The notes beneath the pieces are model-generated. The model was given only the letters and a program-made list of their open reading frames with translations. It was not told where the DNA came from and searched no databases. Below, piece by piece: positions 17,029 to 25,690 of a stretch of DNA of 64,000 nt. This DNA comes from Akkermansia sp. (GTDB taxonomy: Bacteria > Verrucomicrobiota > Verrucomicrobiia > Verrucomicrobiales > Akkermansiaceae). How positions within the stretch are numbered: the stretch's first letter is position 1; the number at the start of each line of letters is the position of its first letter. Position numbers and translations under genes: made by a program. Location of the stretch: assembly GCA_017517805.1 (NCBI GenBank), contig JAFWYD010000063.1, forward strand, positions 32,005 to 96,004. The letters are read 5' to 3'.

Positions 17029-17531
17029 CAGCGTTGCGTATTGGGGGCACAGGGCACCACCGTTACCGGGATGCTGGCTGCACGCACCAGCTTCTCTGCC
17101 GTATTCCCCAGCAGAATCGAGGTCAGCAGGGAGTGGTGCCGGTTGCCGATGACGAGCTGGGTGATGTTGTGGCGGCGGCAGAACTGGTGCACGCAGTCCA
17201 CGATATCATCGCTCTCTTCGGCTTTGGCGTAAATGGGGATACCCCATTTCCTGCTGATCTGCTCGCCCAGCTGTTTGGCGCGGGCATCGGCAATAGCGAG
17301 CACGGCAGCGCAGGCATCCATGCGCTGGTAGTCGATGTTCGGCACATTGCCCGGAATATCCCCGGCTCCCATGGAATCACCCGAAAGACTGCCCGCGGCA
17401 TCCATGATGCAGGGTTCTACTGCGTGCAGCAGGTACATCTTGCCCCCGGTCTTGCAGACCATTTCGGCCGCAAAATCGAGCACAGCCTGCCCTTCTTCTG
17501 AAAAATCTGTTGCTGCTAAGATTCTGACCAT
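17028..17531 (-). CDS. Universal stress protein (UspA family)
   Basis: The 167-residue protein MVRILAATDFSEEGQAVLDF has the Usp fold and an ATP-binding type C-terminal loop (VIGNRHHSLLTSILLGNTAEKL approximating G-2x-G-9x-G(S/T)). It is the first gene of a five-gene minus-strand operon. The frame stays open upstream to 17687, but a promoter with a -10 box only 6 bp above ATG 17531 fixes the start. Confidence 0.85.
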   Translation of the reverse strand: MVRILAATDFSEEGQAVLDFAAEMVCKTGGKMYLLHAVEPCIMDAAGSLSGDSMGAGDIPGNVPNIDYQRMDACAAVLAIADARAKQLGEQISRKWGIPIYAKAEESDDIVDCVHQFCRRHNITQLVIGNRHHSLLTSILLGNTAEKLVRAASIPVTVVPCAPNTQR

Positions 17532-17537
17532 GCATGC

Positions 17538-17566
17538 AGGATAGCATGATTCCGGGAAATAGCCAA
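17538..17566 (-). promoter_or_regulatory. Promoter of the usp operon, leaderless geometry
   Basis: Minus strand: TTGGCT, 17 bp, TATCCT, then 6 bp to ATG 17531. Confidence 0.5.
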
Positions 17567-17681
17567 GAATAAAGTGCTCCTGCCTGCTTTGTTTGCAGGT
17601 GTCCGATGGTAGAAAGATGATTATCTGCACCGCCGAAATTCTTCCGGTGCTTTTTTTGTCGATTGCCTGTCGATAATTTTC

Positions 17682-17710
17682 TTGCATCGGTATGCGAAAA
17701 CTGTTAGAAT
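17682..17710 (+). promoter_or_regulatory. Promoter of the small lipoprotein gene with structured leader
   Basis: TTGCAT, 17 bp, TAGAAT. The start site should lie near 17717, leaving a leader of about 68 nt. That is much longer than others in this window. The leader can fold: GTTGATG (near 17719) pairs with CATCAGCAAC, enclosing TGGG...CCCA. Confidence 0.6.
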
Positions 17711-17784
17711 GCGGCGCGTTGATGCATGGGTATGTTGCCCAGGGTCCATCAGCAACTCTGTAACTTTAGACCAACATAACAATT

Positions 17785-17976
17785 ATGAAGAAGATTGCTA
17801 TTCTTGCCATGGCTGCTGCTCTTTGCAGCTGCGAGAGCCTCAACACCGTTATTGATACCGCTAACAAGGTGAATGATACTGCCGCTGCTGTGCAGAATGC
17901 CACCAACACCGTTCGCCAGACCTCTGATGATGTTCGCGCTACTCGCGACAGCCTGAAGAACAAGAACCAGTACTAA
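17785..17976 (+). CDS. Small lipoprotein with polar helix
   Basis: The 63-residue protein MKKIAILAMAAALCSC has a lipoprotein signal (lipobox LCSC). The rest is one polar helix rich in Asn/Thr/Asp with heptad-like spacing (VIDTANKVNDTAAAVQNA, TVRQTSDDVRATRDSL). It resembles small abundant outer-membrane lipoproteins of the Lpp or entericidin size class, but no family is recognised. It has a strong promoter, a long leader and a strong terminator, which suggests high expression. Confidence 0.75.
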   Translation: MKKIAILAMAAALCSCESLNTVIDTANKVNDTAAAVQNATNTVRQTSDDVRATRDSLKNKNQY

Positions 17977-17992
17977 TTTTTTGTACAAGTAG

Positions 17993-18030
17993 AAAAAGCC
18001 GTTCCTCTTCCATGTGGAACGGCTTTTTTG
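17993..18030. terminator. Terminator between the small lipoprotein gene and mfd
   Basis: AAAAAGCCGTTCC, 10-nt loop, GGAACGGCTTTTTT. It is usable in both directions. Confidence 0.85.
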
Positions 18031-18058
18031 TGTGCCTTTCCGAAAGGGACACTTGCTT

Positions 18059-21000
18059 CTACATGCACTGCAGCATGCGGAGTGCTTCCTGAAGCTTGTC
18101 GGCAGCTTTGATTTTCTGGAGCCTGGGGAAGCGCTTGTTGTCGAGAATATAGTCGTTGTTCCGGGTCAGCATGAGTTTCTGCCCGCTGATTTCTACATGG
18201 GAGATATTGCGCCTGGTTGCCAGGATGCGGATTTTATGCACCGTGAGCAGGTGCACCACCTCGCGGGGCAGGGGGCCGAAACGGTCGCGCCACTGGCGGT
18301 CCAGGTCGTCCACGTCATCGGTGGTGCAGGCGCGCGCCAGCTGGGTGTAGGCTTCCATGCGGCTCTTGGTTGATTCCATGTAGGCGGCGGGCAGGTAGGC
18401 CCCGAGCAGCTTATCGGCATCTGCCCGGGTGGCCATGCTGGCCTCACTCAGGCAGATGAAGTCTGCCTTGAAGCCGGCTTCTGCGCGGATGGTGGGAATC
18501 TTGCCCTGCATGCGCTCAATGGATTGCCGCAGCAGCTGGCAGTACAGCTCAAAGCCGATGGCGGCGATATGGCCGCTCTGCTGGGTGCCGAGCAGGTTGC
18601 CGGCACCGCGGATTTCGAGGTCGCGCATGGCAATCTTGAATCCGCTGCCCAGCTCGGTGTATTGCTTGATGGCCGAGACTCGCTTGCGGGCATCGCCGGT
18701 GCAGAGGGCCTGCCGGGGTAGCAGCAGGTAGGCATAGGCCCGGTGTCCGCCGCGCCCCACACGGCCGCGCAGCTGGTACAAATCGGCCAGGCCGAAGCGG
18801 TCTGCCCGGTCGATGATGATGGTGTTGGCGTTCGGGATGTCGATTCCGCTTTCGATGATGCTGGTGGCAAGCAGCACATCGGCCTTGCCATCCACAAAGT
18901 CTCGCATGATGAGCTCCAGCTCGCCTTTATCCATCTGCCCGTGGCCTACTACGATGCGTGCCTTCGGCACCAGCCGCTGGAGCTCATCCTTCATCTTCAG
19001 GATGCTCTGCACTCGGTTGTGCAGGAAGAAGACCTGGCCGTTGCGCGCGAGCTCCCGCTCAATGGCATCTGCAATGAGCTTTTCATTGTACGGGCACACG
19101 GCGGTCTGCACCGGCAGGCGGTTGAGCGGCGGGGTCTCGATGGTGCTCATATCCCTTGCGCCCATGAGTGCCACATAGAGCGTGCGGGGTATGGGCGTAG
19201 CGGAGAGGGTGAGCATATCCACCATGCGGAACATGCGCTTGAACTGCTCCTTGTGCCGCACGCCGAAACGCTGTTCTTCATCGATGACTGCCAGCCCCAG
19301 GTTCTTGAACGTGATATCTTTTGAGATGACGCGGTGGGTGCCGATGACGATATCGACCGAGCCATCTGCTATGCCCGCCACGATTTCCTTGATCTTTCTG
19401 GCCGGGGTGAAGCGGCTGAGCAGTTCGATGCGCACCGGGTATTCGCTCATGCGCGCGCGGAAGGTGCGGTAGTGCTGCGCCGCCAGCACGGTGGTGGGTG
19501 CCAGTATGGCTGCCTGCCGCCCGCCGGTCACGCATTTGAAGGCCGCGCGGATGGCTACTTCGGTCTTGCCGAAGCCTACATCGCCGCAGATGAGGCGGTC
19601 CATGGGCCGCCCGCTTTCCATATCGGCCTTGGTCTGCGAGATGGCCCGCAGCTGGTCCGGTGTTTCCCGGTAGGGGAAGCTCGATTCAAATTGCCACATC
19701 CACCCTGAATCTGCCGGGTGCGCATAGCCCGAGTTGCTTTCTCGCTCTGCCTGCACCTCCAGCAGCTGGGCGGCATAGTCCTGCACCGCCTTCTCTGCTG
19801 CCTGGCATGCTCGCCGCCACCGCGCGTCTCCCAGCTTGCTTAATTCGGGAGTCTTTGCGCCAAGCCCGATGTATTTGGAAACCAGGTGGCTTTGTTGCAG
19901 CGGTATGCGAAGCAGCACGCCGTCTGCGTACTTGATGTGGATTTCCTCCTCTCCGCTCTGGTCATCGCGCACGATGCCTACGAATTTACCGAGCCCGTGC
20001 GAGGCGTGAATCACGAAGTCTCCTTCCTCAATTTCGCGGAGAGGTGCCTGGGCGCGCTCGCGGCGCATGCGGTCGGTGCGGTCATCCTGCTTGCGGCTGC
20101 GTGGGGTGGAGTATCGCCCGAAAATTTCCGCAGCCGAGAGGACGGCGACCTTGGCTCCAGGGATTGAGAATCCGAAGGGCAGGTCGCCATCGCGGCTCTG
20201 CACACCGGTCCACGCATCGTCCTCGCCGCAGATTTCCTCGAAGCGGCTCTTCTCTCCCTCGTGGGGGAAGAACATGTGCACGCGCCATTTCTGCTCGCGC
20301 CACTTTCGCAGCTCCATGCCGGCCAGCTGGCGGCGCGCCTCCTGCATCACAAAATCTCCCGTTTCAAAACTGCCCAGCGGGGTGCCGAAAATGGCGGTGG
20401 CATCCCCGGCATTCAGCTGGTCAATCTCCGGCAGCACCTCCTCGCGGTCGGGCGGAAGTTCATACACCAGCACATGCCCCGCCACGCCGCAGCCTGGCAG
20501 GCTGATAACCCAGTCATCCTTGCCGATCCATTTGCTCAGCTCAGTATCGGCGGGGGGCTCCTCCAGCACCAGTTCGGCGGTCTCCAGCTTCTTGAATGAA
20601 AGCTGGGAGTCGATGTCGAAGGCTCGTATGCTTTCCACTTCATCGCCGAAGAATTCAATGCGGAGAGGCCAGGCTGACTGCAGGGGGAAGATATCCATGA
20701 TGCCGCCGCGCAGACTCCATTCCCCGCGGCTGGTCACCTGGTCGACTCGTTCAAACTCATATTCGAGCAGGCTTGCGCAGAGCTGCTCCAGCGCGCATTC
20801 GTTTCCCACGCTCAGGCTGAGCGTGAAGCCGGCTCCGGCAGAAAAGCTCGGGGCGGGTTGGCGCAGCGCGGCGGCCGTCACGATGACAGCCTGTGTCTCC
20901 CGGGGTGGGGTAGAGATGCTGCGCAGGGCCTCCAGTCGCTCTGCGGCGAGGTCCGGGTCGGAAATGCCGTTGTTGATGTGAATCTCCTGCTCGGGCACAA

Positions 21001-21256
21001 ATATGGCCTGGGGGCCCTCCCAGAGTGGCCATTCTGCCGCCAGCCGCTCCTGCACGGGGAGGGCATCTGCCACTACCCACACTCGCCGGGCTTTGTCTGA
21101 GGCGGCTGCCAGCATGCTGGTCAGGAAGGAATACGCCGCCGGACTCACTCTTTCGAAAACAAGGGGCTCTTCTTTCGAAGCAGCCTGGCGCAGCCTCGCC
21201 AGCTCCCCGGCAAAGGCAGGGGACTTGCCTACTATCTCTGTGAGCGGCTTCGCCAC
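18059..21256 (-). CDS. mfd: Transcription-repair coupling factor
   Basis: A DNA translocase that removes stalled RNA polymerase and recruits UvrA. The 1065 residues hold a UvrB-homology N-terminus, the RNA-polymerase-interaction (CarD-like) domain (EGDFVIHASHGLGKFVGIV), the helicase core with Walker A GDVGFGKTE, the DEEQ box (VIDEEQRFGVRHKEQ), TATPIPRTL, and the TRCF C-terminus. The start is a GTG at 21256: it is in frame with MAKPLTEI and lies 8 bp below a TTGACA-17-TACGAT promoter. The ATG 7 bp upstream is out of frame. Confidence 0.96.
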   Translation of the reverse strand: MAKPLTEIVGKSPAFAGELARLRQAASKEEPLVFERVSPAAYSFLTSMLAAASDKARRVWVVADALPVQERLAAEWPLWEGPQAIFVPEQEIHINNGISDPDLAAERLEALRSISTPPRETQAVIVTAAALRQPAPSFSAGAGFTLSLSVGNECALEQLCASLLEYEFERVDQVTSRGEWSLRGGIMDIFPLQSAWPLRIEFFGDEVESIRAFDIDSQLSFKKLETAELVLEEPPADTELSKWIGKDDWVISLPGCGVAGHVLVYELPPDREEVLPEIDQLNAGDATAIFGTPLGSFETGDFVMQEARRQLAGMELRKWREQKWRVHMFFPHEGEKSRFEEICGEDDAWTGVQSRDGDLPFGFSIPGAKVAVLSAAEIFGRYSTPRSRKQDDRTDRMRRERAQAPLREIEEGDFVIHASHGLGKFVGIVRDDQSGEEEIHIKYADGVLLRIPLQQSHLVSKYIGLGAKTPELSKLGDARWRRACQAAEKAVQDYAAQLLEVQAERESNSGYAHPADSGWMWQFESSFPYRETPDQLRAISQTKADMESGRPMDRLICGDVGFGKTEVAIRAAFKCVTGGRQAAILAPTTVLAAQHYRTFRARMSEYPVRIELLSRFTPARKIKEIVAGIADGSVDIVIGTHRVISKDITFKNLGLAVIDEEQRFGVRHKEQFKRMFRMVDMLTLSATPIPRTLYVALMGARDMSTIETPPLNRLPVQTAVCPYNEKLIADAIERELARNGQVFFLHNRVQSILKMKDELQRLVPKARIVVGHGQMDKGELELIMRDFVDGKADVLLATSIIESGIDIPNANTIIIDRADRFGLADLYQLRGRVGRGGHRAYAYLLLPRQALCTGDARKRVSAIKQYTELGSGFKIAMRDLEIRGAGNLLGTQQSGHIAAIGFELYCQLLRQSIERMQGKIPTIRAEAGFKADFICLSEASMATRADADKLLGAYLPAAYMESTKSRMEAYTQLARACTTDDVDDLDRQWRDRFGPLPREVVHLLTVHKIRILATRRNISHVEISGQKLMLTRNNDYILDNKRFPRLQKIKAADKLQEALRMLQCM

Positions 21257-21264
21257 GCGCCATT

Positions 21265-21293
21265 ATCGTATCAGCCGCCATTCTAATTGTCAA
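21265..21293 (-). promoter_or_regulatory. Promoter of mfd, leaderless geometry
   Basis: Minus strand: consensus TTGACA, 17 bp, TACGAT, then 8 bp to GTG 21256. Confidence 0.6.
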
Positions 21294-21301
21294 ATAAAAG
21301 C

Positions 21302-21330
21302 TTGCCAACATTCGCACGAAGTGCTAGTAT
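21302..21330 (+). promoter_or_regulatory. Promoter of tRNA-Arg
   Basis: TTGCCA, 17 bp, TAGTAT, 14 bp before the mature tRNA 5' end. Confidence 0.65.
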
Positions 21331-21344
21331 TGGCGCGCGATACT

Positions 21345-21418
21345 GCTCCGGTAGCTCAGTTGGATAGAGCACGAGCCTTCTAAGCTTGGGGTCCCGCGTT
21401 CGAGCCGCGGCCGGAGCG
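21345..21418 (+). tRNA. tRNA-Arg, anticodon UCU
   Basis: Full cloverleaf: acceptor GCTCCGG/CCGGAGC, D-arm GCTC...GAGC, anticodon stem CGAGC/GCTTG with loop CTTCTAA (anticodon TCT), T-arm CCGCG TTCGAGC CGCGG, and discriminator G. The 3' CCA is not encoded (GCA follows), so it must be added after transcription. It reads AGA, and with wobble AGG. Confidence 0.95.
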
Positions 21419-21429
21419 GCACATGAATG

Positions 21430-21466
21430 AAAAATCCTGCACGGCTTGCCCGTGCAGGATTTTTTT
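21430..21466. terminator. Terminator after tRNA-Arg
   Basis: AAAAATCCTGCACGG, 5-nt loop, CCGTGCAGGATTTTTTT. It also serves the converging symporter gene. Confidence 0.85.
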
Positions 21467-21496
21467 GCGTGAGAGGAGTGCCTTCAGGGGTTGTCA

Positions 21497-22669
21497 TCAG
21501 GAATCAGTAGTTCCTCCCTTGTAGAATTTGTTGATGATGAGCGCCAGGGCTCCATCGCCGGTGACATTGCAGGCGGTGCCGAAATTATCCATGGCGATGT
21601 AGAGGGCAATCATGAGCGCCTGCTCTTGCTCTCCAAAGCCGAGCATGCTCTGCAATACCCCGAGGGCGGCCATGATGGCTCCACCGGGTACTCCGGGTGC
21701 CGCGACCATGACCACCCCCAGCATGAGGATAAAGCCTGCCAAGGTGCTGAACTCGACCGGAGTACCCTGCATCATCATGATGGCGATGGCGCAGGCCACT
21801 ATCTTGAGGGTGCTGCCGGAGAGGTGGATGGTGGCACAGAGCGGGATGACAAAACCCGCTACGTCCTTGTTCACACCGTTGGCGATGGTCTGCCTCAGGG
21901 TGACGGGTATGGTGGCAGCGCTCGACTGGGTGCCAAGCGCGGTGAAATAGGCCGGGAGCATGCGCAGCAGCAGCATGAACGGGTTGCGCTTGTTGAACAG
22001 GGCCGCCACGCAGTATTGGAAGAGGAGCACCCCGATATGCAGCACAAAGATGACCCCGATGATGCGGATGAAGACGGAGAGGATGGCCGCCGCCTGGCCG
22101 GAGTACGACATATTCAGCGCGATGCCGAAGATGAAGATAGGGAGCAGGGGGATGATGACCCGGGCAATGGTGCGGTAGATGATTTCGCGGAAATCATTGA
22201 ACACGCCGTGCAGGGCAATCCCGCGGACATTGGCCATGCCCAGCCCGAGGATGAAGGCTAGTATCAGAGCGGTCATGACCCCCATGAGCGGGGGAATCTC
22301 TATGACAAAATAGGCTGCTGCATCATTCCCCCGGGCCAGCGTTGAGGTCAGAGTGCCGGCTTCAATGAGGTCCGGGAACAGCCCCACGCTGGTAAAGTAC
22401 GAAGCAAAACCCGAAATCAGGGTGGCTATGTAGGCCAGCGCCGTGGTGGCCAGCAGCATGCGCCCCGCCTTCTTGCCTATATCTGCAATGGCTGGCGCTA
22501 CCAGGCCAACGATGAGCAAGGGGATGATGAAGCCCAGAAACTGGCTGAACAAACCGTTGAATGTGGTGAATACGCGGGTGACTTTCAGCGGCAGCACTTC
22601 ACCCAGGAGAAAGCCGAGCACCATGGCGATGATGATGCGCCCCACCAATCCAATCTTGAACTTTTTCAT
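21497..22669 (-). CDS. Dicarboxylate/amino acid:cation symporter (DAACS family)
   Basis: A sodium- or proton-coupled uptake carrier for glutamate, aspartate, serine or C4-dicarboxylates. The 390 residues have the GltP/SstT architecture: eight helices with two hairpin loops. TQSSAATIPVT is the serine-rich HP1 motif. AAPGVPGGAI lies in HP2 and DNFGTACNVTGDGALALI in TM8 supplies the substrate ligands. The carrier could feed GadB with glutamate, but that link is inference. Confidence 0.88.
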   Translation of the reverse strand: MKKFKIGLVGRIIIAMVLGFLLGEVLPLKVTRVFTTFNGLFSQFLGFIIPLLIVGLVAPAIADIGKKAGRMLLATTALAYIATLISGFASYFTSVGLFPDLIEAGTLTSTLARGNDAAAYFVIEIPPLMGVMTALILAFILGLGMANVRGIALHGVFNDFREIIYRTIARVIIPLLPIFIFGIALNMSYSGQAAAILSVFIRIIGVIFVLHIGVLLFQYCVAALFNKRNPFMLLLRMLPAYFTALGTQSSAATIPVTLRQTIANGVNKDVAGFVIPLCATIHLSGSTLKIVACAIAIMMMQGTPVEFSTLAGFILMLGVVMVAAPGVPGGAIMAALGVLQSMLGFGEQEQALMIALYIAMDNFGTACNVTGDGALALIINKFYKGGTTDS

Positions 22670-22678
22670 ACGTTACAT

Positions 22679-22707
22679 ACACTAGCATGCTCATGAACTA
22701 CTTGCAA
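22679..22707 (-). promoter_or_regulatory. Promoter of the symporter gene
   Basis: Minus strand: TTGCAA, 17 bp, TAGTGT, then 9 bp to the ATG. Confidence 0.4.
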
Positions 22708-22794
22708 TGTTTTTTTTGAAGAAAAATGAAACCCGCGGAAGATGAGTGTGGGTTCCGGAGGAATGCCCTGAGCATGGATAACAGTTCTTTGAGA

Positions 22795-22821
22795 TTGACT
22801 TTTTGGGGAAAACGGTATAGA
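22795..22821 (+). promoter_or_regulatory. Promoter of the lpxR-like gene
   Basis: TTGACT, 15 bp, TATAGA, then 11 bp to ATG 22833. Confidence 0.45.
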
Positions 22822-22832
22822 AAAGGCGTGTT

Positions 22833-23801
22833 ATGAGCGCGATTCCATGGATGATTATGGCGGCTGCCGGGGCGGCGATTGACTATGTGGACCCTCTCCC
22901 CAGACTGGAGCCCGGCGAGCAACCCAGGCACCACCTGCGTATGCTGATGGAGAATGATTCCCCCTTCGGCAGCGATTGCAATTATACCCATGGCACGCGT
23001 ATTGACTATGCGCAGAATCTGGCAAAGAACCCGCACCACGCATTCGGGGCGAGCCTGACTCAGAATATCTACACACCTGAGACTCATACGAGGGGGGCGG
23101 TGCCGGGTGAGCATCCCTACGCCGGCTATCTGGCGGTGGGTGTCGCGCACATGTTCATCGGCGAAACCATCGGCAGCAGTATCGAGTTCCAGATCGGTGC
23201 CACCGGTAAGTATTCCTTCGCGGAGGACAGCCAGGACCTCATTCACAAGGGGTTCGGTCTGGATCGCTGGGAAGGCTGGCACGACCAGATTCCCTTTGAG
23301 ATGACGTTCCAGCTCACGGCTCGGCAGGATTACCGCCTGGCCTGGCTGGAGACTACGACGGCCAGTGGTTTGCAGACAGATGCCACGCTGTTTACCCGCG
23401 AGGAACTGGGCACTGTTTCCGTGGCGGCCGAAACGGGTGTCTATTTCCGCTTTGGCCGGAATCTGCCCCCTGCTATGCAGGTGAACGGGAACCACGCTGC
23501 CACGTTTGGTGTGGGACTCATCCGCAAGCCCGATTATGATCCCGAAACCATGTCCTGGTACCTGCTGGCTGGTGGTTCGGTGCGTTATGTGGCGCATGAT
23601 TTGTTCATCGAGGGCGGTGTGTTCCACGACTATGATTTTGGCTGCAGCCGCGAACCTTGGGTGGGCGAGGCCACGGTGGGCTTCGGGGTGCGCCGCAAAG
23701 GTGTGGATTACTACGCCGGGGTGGTGACCCGTACCCCGAATTTCCACGCGCAGGTCGATGATACATTCTTTGCAACCTTCAATATCGCCTTCCACTGGTA
23801 A
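22833..23801 (+). CDS. Lipid A 3'-O-deacylase LpxR family protein
   Basis: An outer-membrane beta-barrel enzyme family (DUF2219/LpxR) that removes the 3'-acyloxyacyl chain of lipid A and so lowers endotoxicity. Catalytic-type residues are visible: N41-D42 in MENDSPFGSD, the NYTHGTRIDY strand, and GWHDQIPFEMTFQL with the expected His and Glu. Alternating beta-strands fill the rest and the chain ends in an aromatic residue (FHW), as outer-membrane proteins do. The N-terminal signal segment is short (MSAIPWMIMAAAGAA). It is first of a lpxR-resB-ccsA run. Confidence 0.85.
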   Translation: MSAIPWMIMAAAGAAIDYVDPLPRLEPGEQPRHHLRMLMENDSPFGSDCNYTHGTRIDYAQNLAKNPHHAFGASLTQNIYTPETHTRGAVPGEHPYAGYLAVGVAHMFIGETIGSSIEFQIGATGKYSFAEDSQDLIHKGFGLDRWEGWHDQIPFEMTFQLTARQDYRLAWLETTTASGLQTDATLFTREELGTVSVAAETGVYFRFGRNLPPAMQVNGNHAATFGVGLIRKPDYDPETMSWYLLAGGSVRYVAHDLFIEGGVFHDYDFGCSREPWVGEATVGFGVRRKGVDYYAGVVTRTPNFHAQVDDTFFATFNIAFHW

Positions 23802-23813
23802 ATCTCATCCTTA

Positions 23814-24878
23814 ATGCCAGCCTTGTTGAAATTAGGACTGATGGCGCTGGGGGCTGCCTGTATCCTGCTGCTGGCCGGTGGGTTTCCCCTGGCTGGTGCT
23901 CCCGCTGTGTATAGCAGCGGGGCCATGTGGCTGCTGGGCGGGCTGGTGGTGCTTTTGTGCATCTGGGGGGGCTGGCGCCTGGCCACCGGGCGGCGTGTGC
24001 AGTTGATAGCCGGCCTTGTTTTCCTCTTTTTCACGGTTACAGGTGCTGTGATGCTGGCTGAGTATGGCGCTAAGGCGGTGGAGTATGCCGGTATCGGCGG
24101 GCCGATGTGGGCCGGAGCTGTGGGGATGGGTTGTGTGGCACTCACCGGGGTGGTCTTCATGGCTGTTTTCGGCTTTCTTTGCTACCGGGTGATGAATGTC
24201 CGTGTGCTTTGGCTGGCGGGGCTGCATTGGGCGGTGGCCTTGCTGGGCTGCGGGGCTGTGGCAGATGCCTTGTATGAAATCCGAGTTCCGGTCAGCCTGC
24301 CTGCAGATGCTGCTACCGAGCTGAGCGAATTGAAAACGCCTGAGGGGAAGGTGCTCCCTCTCGGGTTCCGCCTCCGGGTGGATGATTTTGTGGTGAAGTA
24401 TTATGATGATGCTACGTATGCGATGTATACCTTCGAAAACGGTCGCCCTGGTGCGGTGCAGTCTGTCGGGCGCAGCGGGGATACGCTGCACCTGGGGAGT
24501 GAAAACTGGCCAGTCAGCGCGCTGAAAAGCACACCCGGCATGCCGCATCCCTTCCTGATGCTCCCTGGCACACCCGCACGCGTCCTGGTGCAGAATCCGC
24601 CCACGGTGCGCGATTACTGCGCTCATGTGGTCGCGTTTACCGACCACCGCGGCCGCCCGGAAACCCACAAGGCAGAGCTGCGGGTCAATGCTCCCTTTGC
24701 CTGCAAGGACTGGCGCTTTTCCCTTTCATCCTACCGCCAGGAAGCCGGTGGGCGCACCCTGGTGCTTCTGCAGGCGCGCCGGGCTCCGGGGCGTTTTACC
24801 GCCCTTTGCGGCATGGTCGGCATCATCATTTGCACCGCTGCCTGGTGCTGGTGGAGAAAGGAGGATACCCTGGCATGA
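23814..24878 (+). CDS. ResB-like cytochrome c biogenesis protein
   Basis: The 354 residues have four N-terminal hydrophobic segments, a large extracytoplasmic domain and a C-terminal helix. The domain carries ResB features: GFRLRVDDFVVKYYDD, then DYCAHVVAFTD, ELRVNAPFACKDWRFSLSSY and a RAPGR before the last helix. ResB acts with CcsA in system II cytochrome c maturation, delivering heme to apocytochromes. Its stop overlaps the ccsA start (ATGA). Confidence 0.82.
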   Translation: MPALLKLGLMALGAACILLLAGGFPLAGAPAVYSSGAMWLLGGLVVLLCIWGGWRLATGRRVQLIAGLVFLFFTVTGAVMLAEYGAKAVEYAGIGGPMWAGAVGMGCVALTGVVFMAVFGFLCYRVMNVRVLWLAGLHWAVALLGCGAVADALYEIRVPVSLPADAATELSELKTPEGKVLPLGFRLRVDDFVVKYYDDATYAMYTFENGRPGAVQSVGRSGDTLHLGSENWPVSALKSTPGMPHPFLMLPGTPARVLVQNPPTVRDYCAHVVAFTDHRGRPETHKAELRVNAPFACKDWRFSLSSYRQEAGGRTLVLLQARRAPGRFTALCGMVGIIICTAAWCWWRKEDTLA

Positions 24879-25627
24879 CGACCCTTGTTTACATCCTGAC
24901 TATTTTTGCCCTGTTGCTTTGCTGTGGCAGTACTCTCTGTGGTTTTCTGGGACGCGGGGATGACTGCCGCCGCGCATTTACTGCTGCGTGGGTGGCGGCA
25001 TGGTGCCTTTTCGCCGCCGACTGGTGGCTGGCTCAGGCTCCCCCCTTCGGCAATATGCGGCATGTGCTGGCTTTTTTTCCGCTGGTCATGGCTCCGGCTG
25101 ATTTTTTTCTGCGCCGTTTCCGCCGGTTGGAACTGACCGCATGGCTGGCGGCGGCTTCGGCCATCGCCTTGTTGGGGGCTCTGTGCATGCCGCTGCAGGC
25201 GGCATGGCGTCAGATGCCCGCGCTGCAATCCCCATGGTTTGTGCCGCATGTGACGGCGTATGTTGTGTCGTATGGGCTTATGACGGTCGCAGCATTGCTC
25301 GCCCTTGCTTCATACCGCAGCGAAACCCGCTTGCACGAAGCAGGGGCAGTGGTGCACCTGGCCCTGCCGTTCATGACCTTTGGGTTGTGGAGCGGCGCGC
25401 TCTGGGCTGATGCCGCCTGGGGTGGCTATTGGGCCTGGGATATCAAGGAGGTCTGGTCGCTCATCTCCTGGTGCATTTACCTCATCTACCTGCACGTGGA
25501 GCGTTATCCGGCTTTTGCTGGCTGGCGGCGCCCCCTGCTGCTCCTCGGATTCGCTGCGGTGGTGGTCACTTTCCTGGTGGTCAACTTGCTGCCGCGTATT
25601 GAATCCCTGCATAGCTACGCACAGTAA
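24875..25627 (+). CDS. ccsA: Cytochrome c biogenesis protein CcsA
   Basis: A multi-helix heme handling protein of system II. The tryptophan-rich WWD signature reads WGGYWAWDIKEVWSLISW near residue 185, followed by a conserved HV region (IYLHVERYP). The 250 residues give about eight helices. AGGAGG lies 11 bp before ATG 24875, which overlaps the resB stop by 4 bp. Together with resB it forms a complete ResBC-type pair. Confidence 0.9.
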   Translation: MTTLVYILTIFALLLCCGSTLCGFLGRGDDCRRAFTAAWVAAWCLFAADWWLAQAPPFGNMRHVLAFFPLVMAPADFFLRRFRRLELTAWLAAASAIALLGALCMPLQAAWRQMPALQSPWFVPHVTAYVVSYGLMTVAALLALASYRSETRLHEAGAVVHLALPFMTFGLWSGALWADAAWGGYWAWDIKEVWSLISWCIYLIYLHVERYPAFAGWRRPLLLLGFAAVVVTFLVVNLLPRIESLHSYAQ

Positions 25628-25661
25628 AAAAATCACAGCCGGCGTGATGGCACCGGCTGTG
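25628..25661 (-). terminator. Terminator of the M48 lipoprotein gene
   Basis: CACAGCCGG, 10-nt loop, CCGGCTGTG, followed on the minus strand by ATTTTTTTAC. Confidence 0.7.
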
Positions 25662-25690
25662 GACGAAAAAAACTCAGGCTGCCAACGGTA

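Noticed and set aside
21257..21263. ATG at 21263 as the mfd start
   Set aside because: It is 7 bp above GTG 21256 and therefore out of frame with the conserved N-terminus.
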